Positions 1 through 4,764 of a stretch of 5,488 nucleotides of DNA are shown one piece after another. Below the pieces are notes generated by a model. The model searched no databases and was not told the DNA's origin. It saw only the letters and a list, made by a program, of their open reading frames with translations. The position numbers and the translations under genes were made by a program. Position 1 is the stretch's first letter. The number at the start of each line of letters is the position of its first letter. This stretch comes from Candidatus Nitrosocosmicus sp. (GTDB taxonomy: Archaea > Thermoproteota > Nitrososphaeria > Nitrososphaerales > Nitrososphaeraceae), in assembly GCA_030452275.1 (NCBI GenBank), contig JAKDMR010000158.1:1-5488 (forward strand), given 5' to 3'.

Positions 1-302
1 TGATACTCTATGAGACTAGCTTTATTCGTTTGGAATTATGACCCAGCCTCAAATATCTATCAAATACATTATAATTATTGCAGATTCACATTTTTAGTAT
101 CTCTTGATGTTTAGTCGGGTTAAAAGTTATATTGTAACAACGGTACGTATGACATTATAGAATGATTGCCATGAACACACATGGTCTTGTAAAATCAACA
201 CTATCCACAACAGAGCAAAGTCCTTGAATTGGTCACATATGTAGAATTAATCATCACAGAGCAGTTGAAATTGTCCACAAATGGTTTACCGCATTGGAAT
301 AA
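1..302. other. Non-coding spacer
   Basis: No coding region is supported on either strand. Only short open frames occur, such as a minimal ATG frame of about 18 codons at 172-228 and an open stretch ending at a TAA near 305, and neither resembles a known protein. The stretch lies downstream of the decayed SnoaL-like gene, which reads leftward and stops at 303-305. Two related stretches (210-240 and 256-282) share ACAGAGCA, then a TTGAATTG-like block, then a TCCACA-like block. They are listed separately as an imperfect direct repeat. Confidence 0.6.
210..282. repeat. Imperfect direct repeat pair
   Basis: Copy one (210-240) and copy two (256-282) start 46 bases apart. Both begin with ACAGAGCA, continue with TTGAATTG or TTGAAATTG, and end with GGTCACATAT or GTCCACAAAT. 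Copy one has about five extra bases after the first block. The match was made by eye in AT-rich DNA, so chance or an old local duplication are both possible. No function is assigned. Confidence 0.35.
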
Positions 303-659
303 TTAAATTCTGATAGCTTCTTGAATTTTCGCAGTATCTGTAAATTGTTTGAACTGTAGGATCTTGTTGTCTTTTATTAGATATATATGGCAAAATGGAA
401 CTGAAATTTCCTAAATAGTTTTGATTCTCCATTGTAGTTGCCTATAACGACTACTTTATCGTCAGCACCAAGAAATTCAGTTGGTTGAGCATGGAACTCT
501 AAAAGTCGATAACATTTTTGGAAAATAGTCCTCAAAAACAGATAAAAGTCCAATATATCATCCTCATTTTGGTATTCCTATCATTGTAGGCCATTCCACC
601 TCTTGGCAAAAATTACGATCGTCTTGATTTTCATTTTTGAAAGAATCATAGAACTCTAA
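303..659 (-). pseudogene. Decayed SnoaL-like (NTF2-fold) protein gene
   Basis: Reading leftward on the minus strand, three successive open pieces in different frames line up in order with one SnoaL-like/ketosteroid-isomerase-related protein of about 120-130 residues. Piece A (659 to 570) reads LEFYDSFKNE and later EVEWPTMIGIP, matching the family's N-terminal helix and the V-E-W strand. Piece B (571 to 389) includes EFLGADDKVVVIGNYNGE, the typical strand-turn-strand of the domain, and ends in FQFHFA. Piece C (389 to 303) reads HIYLIKDNKILQFKQF, then TDTAKIQEAIRI and a TAA stop, matching the usual end (F-A-H-x-W-x-x-x-D-G-K-I-x-x-F-x-Q-F-x-D-T). At least two frameshifts, near 570 and 389, separate the pieces. 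A TGA at 660-662 blocks the frame upstream and no start codon is convincing. Members of the family are small cone-shaped proteins of varied, often unknown function. The frameshifts are seen directly, and the family assignment is by recall of its conserved pattern. Confidence 0.8.
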
Positions 660-862
660 TCAATTTACAGTTATTGTTTATTTAAGAATTCTAAGAGCAT
701 TGTCAAGATTGCTCTATTTCTTATGGTAATTATTGCTGTTGTCCCTTCATTTTTTTAATCCAAGGCACTTGAATCAAGAATTCAAGCTTTTTAATAGTAA
801 GAATGAAGCACTCATGGCTTTAATCGGTTGATTGAATATGGTTTTAAAATGATTCAAAAAGA
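660..862. other. Spacer between SnoaL relic and exported-protein gene
   Basis: No intact reading frame is supported. The right-hand part may hold the former promoter and lost N-terminus of the SnoaL-like relic. A 7-base inverted repeat, CTTGAAT at 768-774 with ATTCAAG at 780-786, has a 5-base loop and is followed by CTTTTT on the plus strand (787-792). It resembles a terminator but has no gene upstream on that strand to end, so it may be chance. Confidence 0.45.
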
Positions 863-872
863 AAATTTATTA
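863..872 (+). promoter_or_regulatory. Probable TATA element for the 898 gene
   Basis: AAATTTATTA is an A/T-only block resembling the archaeal TATA box. It is centred about 30 bases before the ATG at 898. With the usual archaeal spacing of about 26 bases to the transcription start, the mRNA would begin within a few bases of the ATG. That fits the lack of a Shine-Dalgarno sequence upstream (CTACTAACTAATCA). Confidence 0.45.
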
Positions 873-897
873 TGGAATACCTTCTACTAACTAATCA

Positions 898-1329
898 ATG
901 TTAAAGGAAATTACTATCATTTTTTCGTTATTGATGGTTGCCTCATTCGCGGACCCTTTCAACGAATTCAAAAATAGTGCAAGAGGACAGGTAAATGGTA
1001 CTGCGGATAATCAGAATAGCAGTAATCCACAAGGTGGAAAAGTGTTTATTCCAGTGAAAGATTTAGCGATCTCCATGTCCTCGCAAGGTATGGTCGAAGT
1101 AGACGGTGCAGTAAGGAATAACAACACATTTGAAATGCATGATATTGAAATTACAGGTGAATTCTTTGATAAAGATGGGACTAGTTTGGGCACATTTAAT
1201 GAATATGTTACACAACCATCTTTCTTATTAAAGCCAAACGAGAAGCATGCTTTTACCTTGTTTGAAGTCGTTTCACATTACAGATTAGCGACTACTAACA
1301 TTACTGCATTTGGAGATCCAGTTAATTAA
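898..1329 (+). CDS. Small exported protein, probable FxLYD-type domain
   Basis: This is a 143-residue protein of unknown specific role. Residues 1-18 form a signal peptide: a lysine, a hydrophobic run (ITIIFSLLMVASFA) and a likely cleavage after SFA, before DPFNEF. A short polar, Asn/Ser-rich linker follows (about 28-47). The rest (about 50-140) alternates beta-like segments: VEVDGAVRNNNTFEMHDIEI, then EFFDKDGTSLGT, then FLLKPNEKHAFTLFE. This order (G-x-V-x-N, a 'hydrophobic-x-hydrophobic' strand, F-x-D-x-x-G-x-x-L, then L-x-P-x-E-x-x-x-F) is that of FxLYD/DUF3426-like beta-sandwich domains, often found in secreted or surface archaeal proteins. There are no cysteines and no second membrane segment, so it is probably released or loosely surface-attached. 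An in-frame TAA lies just upstream, so ATG 898 is the only sensible start. It is a single gene, pointing away from the SnoaL relic and toward the operon's 3' end. Confidence 0.8.
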   Translation: MLKEITIIFSLLMVASFADPFNEFKNSARGQVNGTADNQNSSNPQGGKVFIPVKDLAISMSSQGMVEVDGAVRNNNTFEMHDIEITGEFFDKDGTSLGTFNEYVTQPSFLLKPNEKHAFTLFEVVSHYRLATTNITAFGDPVN

Positions 1330-1330
1330 T

Positions 1331-1340
1331 TTATTTTTTT
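1331..1340 (+). terminator. T-tract terminator of the 898 gene
   Basis: TTATTTTTTT begins one base after the TAA stop and includes seven consecutive T. Archaeal RNA polymerase commonly stops at such T-tracts without a hairpin. A second T-rich run (ATTTTTATTT, 1351-1360) could act as a backup. Confidence 0.5.
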
Positions 1341-1430
1341 AACCCAATTAATTTTTATTTAGAAAATCAGTTAATTAGACTTAAGGATTAAGCTGGATTC
1401 AGAGGTCCTGTGAGATAGTTGAAATTTACA

Positions 1431-1465
1431 TTATGTAGGACTAGAAGTAGTGGTTTACTACATAA
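1431..1465. repeat. Inverted repeat with two alternative pairings
   Basis: TTATGTAG (1431-1438) pairs exactly with CTACATAA (1458-1465) around a 19-base interior. Inside it, GTAGT (1447-1451) can instead pair with ACTAC (1457-1461) around a GGTTT loop, using the same bases of the 3' arm. An 8-base repeat in AT-rich DNA could arise by chance. Confidence 0.35.
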
Positions 1466-1493
1466 AGAAATTTCATTAATATTCAAAATATTG

Positions 1494-1530
1494 AGACTCG
1501 GTATGATCAAGTTTTTGTTCATACCGATCT
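1494..1530. repeat. Strong stem-loop, 12 pairs with one bulge
   Basis: TCGGTATGA (1498-1506) pairs perfectly with TCATACCGA (1519-1527) around a 12-base loop. Skipping C1497 as a bulge adds AGA (1494-1496) with TCT (1528-1530), giving 12 pairs. It is not followed directly by a T-tract on the plus strand, so a plain terminator is unlikely. It could be part of a structured RNA or a protein-binding dyad. Confidence 0.5.
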
Positions 1531-1567
1531 TAATAATCCGACATAATTCATTTATTTGCGTTGAATA

Positions 1568-1600
1568 AATTGGATTAATTTATTAGTTTCTCATCCAATT
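1568..1600. repeat. 8-base inverted repeat
   Basis: AATTGGAT (1568-1575) pairs exactly with ATCCAATT (1593-1600) around a 17-base AT-rich loop. On its own it is weak, and it is noted because it sits between two stronger stem-loops. Confidence 0.3.
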
Positions 1601-1625
1601 AAAGGTTATACAAATATTTAATATT

Positions 1626-1702
1626 CATCAAGTATCTTCATGATATGCATCATTTAGGCTTGATGCTTACATCCAGGTGAGTTGAAATACACTCGTCTGG
1701 AT
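1626..1702 (+). ncRNA. Candidate structured RNA: switch-like hairpins plus 12-pair stem
   Basis: The segment CTTGATGC (1659-1666) can pair in two exclusive ways: with CATCAAG (1626-1632), giving 7 pairs using 1659-1665, or with GCATCA (1647-1652), giving 6 pairs using 1661-1666. Four bases later, ATCCAGGTGAGT (1671-1682) pairs with ACTCGTCTGGAT (1691-1702) around an 8-base loop: 12 consecutive pairs, of which two are G-U. The G-U pairs are tolerated on the strand given and would be A-C mismatches on the opposite strand, which favours a plus-strand RNA. I recognise no known RNA family here, and no promoter is clear. Function and even transcription are inferred. Confidence 0.3.
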
Positions 1703-1989
1703 CCAAATTATTTTGATTCGTTTAAACCCCAGTCGGAACTAATTATTGTTTCTCTTGATAGTATCAACTGTTGACAATTGGACTATATACATTATTATAG
1801 CTAAAGCAATACGTATGTTTGTTGAAATTTGGTTGAAAATCTAGCAGATAACACGATTACTTGATAAGTTTAATTCTCTTTACTAGGTTTGAAGGTGATT
1901 ATATTTCATAGTAACATAATAGTACCGACATGAAAAAGGTTTTAGAAAAATATTAAAAATAGACAGAGATGTGAGAGAATATTCACGGG

Positions 1990-2006
1990 CAATTGCAATG
2001 CAATTG
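1990..2006. promoter_or_regulatory. 17-base perfect palindrome (possible protein-binding site)
   Basis: CAATTGCA (1990-1997) and TGCAATTG (1999-2006) are exact reverse complements around a single A. The one-base centre makes a stable hairpin unlikely, so a dimeric DNA-binding protein is the better guess. It lies about 80 bases beyond the 3' end of the hydrolase gene, not at a promoter I can identify. Its target is unknown. Confidence 0.35.
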
Positions 2007-2066
2007 GGAAAAAAGAAATTTTAGCATATTAAAATTTACCAAACTTGCTTGCTAGATTGGTGAATG

Positions 2067-2072
2067 AAAAAA
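2067..2072 (-). terminator. T6 tract ending the reductase-dioxygenase-hydrolase operon
   Basis: On the minus strand, ATTATTTTTTCATTC lies about 17 bases after the hydrolase stop codon (TAG, 2089-2091). There is no hairpin, as is usual for archaeal T-tract termination. A second tract (CTTTTTTCCC, around 2007-2015) lies further downstream. Confidence 0.4.
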
Positions 2073-2088
2073 TAATTAGTGTTACAGT

Positions 2089-2766
2089 CTACAAAGATAG
2101 ATTCTCAAGCCATTCTTTTGCGTCTAATATGTCTTTATCTGTAAGATTATGCCCGGCTTGTTGCAATTTTAGAGTTGTATTTGATCCTGTATCCTGAAAT
2201 AGTCGTAAAAGACCCTCTACTTGTTCTTTTGGTACTATCGGATCCGCTAACCCTGCGGACAATAATACACGTTTGCCAGATAGATCAGGTAAATTATCTG
2301 GGATGAATGGAATCATTGCTCTAAATAGGATCGCACCTTTTATAATTTCAGGATAGGATAGAAGAAGGCTTGCAGCAATGTTTGCTCCATTAGAGAAACC
2401 AATTGCAATTGTTTTATTCAAATCGAATGAGTATGTTATAGAGGCTTCTTTAACAAATTTGGCTAGCTCTTGTGATCTAAATTTTAGATCCTCTAAATCA
2501 AAAATTCCTTCAGATGATCTCACAAAAAAACGAGACATGCCATTCTCTAGTACTTTTCCTCGAGGACTTAGCAAAGCCGCGTTTGAAGATAACATTTGAC
2601 CAACCGGTATCAGATCATCCTCATTTCCACCAGTACCATGAAGCAATAGAAGGGTCATGGTAGGTTTTTTCCTTTCTTTAGACTCGCCATATTCATCTTT
2701 GTATGCAGGTTTAAACCTATGAATAAATTCAAGTTTCATCTGCTTGTTGTTATTGTTTGTATTCAT
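2089..2766 (-). CDS. MhqD-like carboxylesterase/phospholipase (alpha/beta hydrolase)
   Basis: This is a 225-residue cytosolic serine hydrolase of the carboxylesterase/phospholipase family (Abhydrolase_2), a usual length for that family. The oxyanion-hole segment LLLLHGTGGNEDDL is at 39-52, the nucleophile elbow G-F-S-N-G at 123-127 (Ser125), the acid is probably Asp175 in GLADP, and the histidine is His206 in AGHNL, so the full triad is present. RGKVLENGMSRFF (69-81) is also typical of the MhqD/YodD group. In Bacillus subtilis mhqD is paired with the ring-cleaving dioxygenase gene mhqE in the (methyl)hydroquinone/quinone stress regulon. Here too it directly follows a dioxygenase of that family, 38 bases downstream, which suggests it hydrolyses a ring-cleavage product or a related ester. 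The true substrate is unknown. GGTGA (minus strand, 2776-2780) sits nine bases before ATG 2766 and supports this start over Met10. The first nine residues (MNTNNNNKQ) are low-complexity and probably disordered. Confidence 0.9.
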   Translation of the reverse strand: MNTNNNNKQMKLEFIHRFKPAYKDEYGESKERKKPTMTLLLLHGTGGNEDDLIPVGQMLSSNAALLSPRGKVLENGMSRFFVRSSEGIFDLEDLKFRSQELAKFVKEASITYSFDLNKTIAIGFSNGANIAASLLLSYPEIIKGAILFRAMIPFIPDNLPDLSGKRVLLSAGLADPIVPKEQVEGLLRLFQDTGSNTTLKLQQAGHNLTDKDILDAKEWLENLSL

Positions 2767-2775
2767 GTCTTGTAG

Positions 2776-2780
2776 TCACC
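2776..2780 (-). promoter_or_regulatory. Ribosome-binding site of the hydrolase gene
   Basis: On the minus strand GGTGA, complementary to the archaeal 16S rRNA 3' end, lies nine bases before the ATG at 2766. It decides the start in favour of that ATG and suits an internal operon gene that cannot be leaderless. Confidence 0.6.
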
Positions 2781-2804
2781 AGTAATTTTTAAACATTTAA
2801 TGAT

Positions 2805-3803
2805 TTAGTTCCTTTCTGATGGTAGACGTACAGGCGTCAAGGTTTTTTGAATGTCTTTACGCGCTGATTCCAGCCACGGAGGAAGCACAAGATGACTCCC
2901 AAGTTCTTTCCGTTTCTCATCAACAGTAAATCCTGGAGGATTAGTAGCAATCTCAAATAATATACCACCTGGTTCCCGGAAATATACAGAATGAAAATAA
3001 TATCGATATATTACAAGGGTTGCATTTAATCCTGCCTTGATTATATTATCACGTAAATGCTCCTGTTGTTTGAAAGTTGGAGTGCGCAATGCCACATGAT
3101 GAACTGATCCAATTCCTATTGATGCCTGTTGAGCATTTGGTAGGCAGAGAATGTCTACAATATGAGCCCCAACTATTCCCTCTTCTTCTTTTATGATATT
3201 TGTGTTAGAGGTTTCATGAATCTCATAGCGGAAGCGATTATTATCCTGTTTTGTGCGTAAGAAGCCTAATTCATTTCTCAAGATTGTATCGGTACGTTCG
3301 TAACCCTCGACCGACAAAGTTATGGAGTAAAAGCCTCTTATTGCGTATTTAACCGGAATAGGACCATCGGACGCATTGAGGGTGTTGTATATTGCAGATT
3401 CATGTGCTACAAGATCCACCTCCAATCCATCCGAATCCTTAAAAGAAAGAATCTGTTCGTCGTTGTCAAATCGTCCGTACGGTCCTTGAAAATCTATTTT
3501 TTTATCCTTGAGCCGTGCCATCCAATAGTCTATGGAATCTGACGAAATGAGAAATGAAATTGTACTAACTTCTCCAGTGCCCCTGCACCCTGTTGGTATT
3601 TTGGGTCAATGAAAAAATGTAAGTATTGTCCCTGGACGACCAACCTCATCACCGAAATAAAGATGATAGGACGTCGGATCATCTTGGTTTACCGTTAACT
3701 TTACAAGGCGAAGTCCCAAATCATTAGAATAAAAATCAATATTTTTTTGAGGATCTTTTGTTATAACAGTAACATGATGTATTCCAAAAATATTTCTATT
3801 CAT
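2805..3803 (-). pseudogene. VOC ring-cleaving dioxygenase (MhqO/MhqE/PcpA type), one in-frame TGA
   Basis: Read through, this is a 332-residue two-domain glyoxalase-fold dioxygenase of normal family length (about 310-330). It would open hydroquinone- or catechol-type rings using Fe(II). The first 65 codons (3803-3609) start MNRNIFGIHHVTVITKDP and end GTILTFFH. Codon 66 (3608-3606) is TGA, where relatives have Trp (TFFPW), so one base separates it from TGG. The same frame then continues as PKIPTGCRGTGEVSTISFLI, joining the rest (to 2805) with no other lesion. By analogy to PcpA (ligands His11, His227, Glu276), the metal ligands are His10 (IHH), His236 (SVHH) and Glu284 (ILFE). The stop therefore cuts one ligand from the other two, and neither fragment should be active alone. 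An internal ATG at 3521 (codon 95) could restart only a truncated protein. ATG 3803 overlaps the reductase stop as ATGA, which implies translational coupling. The options are a fresh null mutation, UGA readthrough (context TGA-C), or a sequence error. The downstream gene looks intact. Confidence 0.88.
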
Positions 3804-4459
3804 ACATTTTTACTACTCTTATCCTTCTCTTTCCATTCTTTAAAAGATATACGGGGTAAATTAAACAAATCAGTAGTTCGGGTATAAACACCGTTCTTAT
3901 GCATCCTGCCGACCGGTGAAAGTAGGCCGGTATGAGCTATTTGATTTTCTTGGTATAAAAATTCTTTCTTTATATGTAAATAAACAATTTCCCCCAACAC
4001 TATGCGAGTGTTTCCAATTTCAACTGTACTTGCTAGGCGGCATTCAAGGTTAGCTGGTGACTCTGCAATCCTTGGAGGTTTCACCTTTATAGATGGTAAC
4101 TTGGTTAACCCGGCAATTTCGGATTCGTCAACTTCTGGTGGAAAATCAATGGATGTCATGTTCACTTGCTCTAAAATCCTTTCGTTTACAATATTTATTA
4201 CAAACTCCTTTGTATTTTGGATATTAAGCCCAGAATCTTTCAAATCATCCTTCCGAGTTTCATCTTTCCCAATACCGATAGCTACGATGGGAGGATCATT
4301 GCCCATCAAATTAAAAAATGAAAAAGGGGCCGCGTTTGGGATCCCTTTGTCGCTTAATGTTGAAATGAAGGCAATCGGTCTCGGCGTTATTAGAGAAATC
4401 AATAGAGCATATCGAAGGTGTGTCTTCATCGTAGAGACATCAAATTCCATGGTATCCAT
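3800..4459 (-). CDS. Flavin reductase-like FMN-binding protein
   Basis: This is a 219-residue cytosolic protein of the flavin reductase-like/DIM6-NTAB family (split-barrel fold, usually about 200-220 residues). Family segments appear in order: TPRPIAFISTLSDKGIPNAA (25-44), continuing to FSFFN at 46-50 and forming the FMN phosphate/isoalloxazine site; KDDLKDSGLNI then EFVINIVNE (70-93); ESPANLECRL (133-142); and GRMHKNGVYTRT (184-195). Such proteins bind FMN and pass electrons from NAD(P)H to free flavin or to small acceptors. As first gene of the operon it could supply reduced flavin, keep the dioxygenase iron reduced, or reduce quinones, but none of these is proven by sequence. A TATA element 20-30 bases before ATG 4459 implies a leaderless mRNA starting at that ATG and supports it over Met4. 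The final TGA overlaps the dioxygenase ATG by four bases. No key family segment is missing. Confidence 0.88.
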   Translation of the reverse strand: MDTMEFDVSTMKTHLRYALLISLITPRPIAFISTLSDKGIPNAAPFSFFNLMGNDPPIVAIGIGKDETRKDDLKDSGLNIQNTKEFVINIVNERILEQVNMTSIDFPPEVDESEIAGLTKLPSIKVKPPRIAESPANLECRLASTVEIGNTRIVLGEIVYLHIKKEFLYQENQIAHTGLLSPVGRMHKNGVYTRTTDLFNLPRISFKEWKEKDKSSKNV

Positions 4460-4479
4460 TTATTGTATATTCCCGTTAC

Positions 4480-4487
4480 TTTTTATA
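4480..4487 (-). promoter_or_regulatory. TATA box of the three-gene operon (leaderless)
   Basis: On the minus strand, GAATATAAAAAGT (4490-4478) contains a good archaeal TATA element. Its centre, near 4484, is about 25 bases before ATG 4459. That is the normal TATA-to-start-of-transcription distance, so the transcript should begin at or within a base or two of the start codon. There is no Shine-Dalgarno-like sequence between them. Confidence 0.6.
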
Positions 4488-4576
4488 TTCTCATGGTCTG
4501 TAAAAGCCCTTGCCACGATATTTTTTTCATAGCATGTATCTAAAGGGAATTGAAAGAGTCTGAAGAAAAAATAAAT

Positions 4577-4610
4577 GACTGGCCGGTCTAATCCCTTACG
4601 ATTCATCGTA
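4577..4610. promoter_or_regulatory. Two adjacent palindromes upstream of the operon
   Basis: GACTGGCCGGTC (4577-4588) is a 12-base near-palindrome (one mismatched pair), unusually G/C-rich for this region. Nine bases to its right, TACGATTCATCGTA (4597-4610) is a perfect 6+6 inverted repeat around TC. They lie about 90-125 bases upstream of the TATA element. This position suits an activator or a distal operator more than a promoter-blocking repressor. Regulatory function is inferred only from symmetry and location. Confidence 0.3.
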
Positions 4611-4657
4611 GTCTAATGTCGATTTTAGCCAATTGATAAAGGCCTCGACATGAAATA

Positions 4658-4670
4658 TTGATAATATCAA
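4658..4670. repeat. 13-base AT-rich palindrome
   Basis: TTGATA and TATCAA flank a single A. It sits midway between the hsp20 stop and the operon promoter. AT-rich palindromes of this length are common by chance, so this is weak. Confidence 0.25.
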
Positions 4671-4707
4671 ATAATTTTGAACTAAACAAAACTAGCAAAT
4701 GGTTATT

Positions 4708-4735
4708 GTTTTAGAAAAATATGAAGAAAATAAGT
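4708..4735 (-). terminator. T-rich 3' region of hsp20
   Basis: On the minus strand, TTATTTTCTTCATATTTTTC (4735-4716) lies about 30-50 bases after the hsp20 stop codon, with runs of four and five T and no hairpin. It is plausible as an archaeal T-tract terminator. The block at 4708-4722 is a 15-base exact copy of 1939-1953, which lies beyond the 3' end of the other minus-strand unit. Confidence 0.35.
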
Positions 4736-4764
4736 TATTGGATGTCTGGAGTGTGATTCATGTT

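Larger units (their letters stand above)
1330..2088. other. Long gene-free spacer rich in inverted repeats
   Basis: The spacer separates the convergent 3' ends of the exported-protein gene (plus) and the hydrolase gene (minus). Translating both strands gave nothing recognisable. The longest suggestive frame is about 30 codons on the plus strand, ending at a TAG near 2025 with residues REYSRAIAMQLGKKKF, and it has no start codon. The spacer does hold several inverted repeats, concentrated at 1431-1702, plus a 17-base palindrome at 1990-2006. Those are listed separately. There is no tRNA-like T-arm and no rRNA. Confidence 0.6.

Noticed and set aside
768..792. Hairpin plus T-run resembling a bacterial terminator
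   Set aside because: No gene on the plus strand ends before it, and the 7-base stem is AT-rich, so it is kept only as a note in the spacer entry.
1011..1193. 60-codon minus-strand open frame
   Set aside because: It lies opposite the exported-protein gene, with no promoter, ribosome-binding site or recognisable domain.
1931..2025. Open stretch ending REYSRAIAMQLGKKKF on the plus strand
   Set aside because: It has about 30 codons, no start codon, a stop just upstream and no family I recognise. It also overlaps the 1990-2006 palindrome, so it is probably chance.
2378..2599. 73-codon plus-strand open frame inside the hydrolase gene
   Set aside because: It is antisense to a well-supported hydrolase with a complete catalytic triad, and it has no features of its own.
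2805..3521. Separate 238-residue gene starting at ATG 3521
   Set aside because: The coding pattern of the dioxygenase family continues in the same frame upstream of this ATG as far as the TGA at 3606-3608 and beyond. ATG 3521 is therefore internal (codon 95), and the product would lack the first metal ligand.
3606..3608. TGA read as selenocysteine
   Set aside because: Family members carry Trp here, I see no selenocysteine insertion element, and the archaeal group suggested is not known to use selenocysteine.
4002..4532. 176-codon open frame on the plus strand
   Set aside because: It lies opposite the flavin reductase gene, whose protein shows clear family segments. The plus-strand translation resembles nothing known and has no ribosome-binding site.
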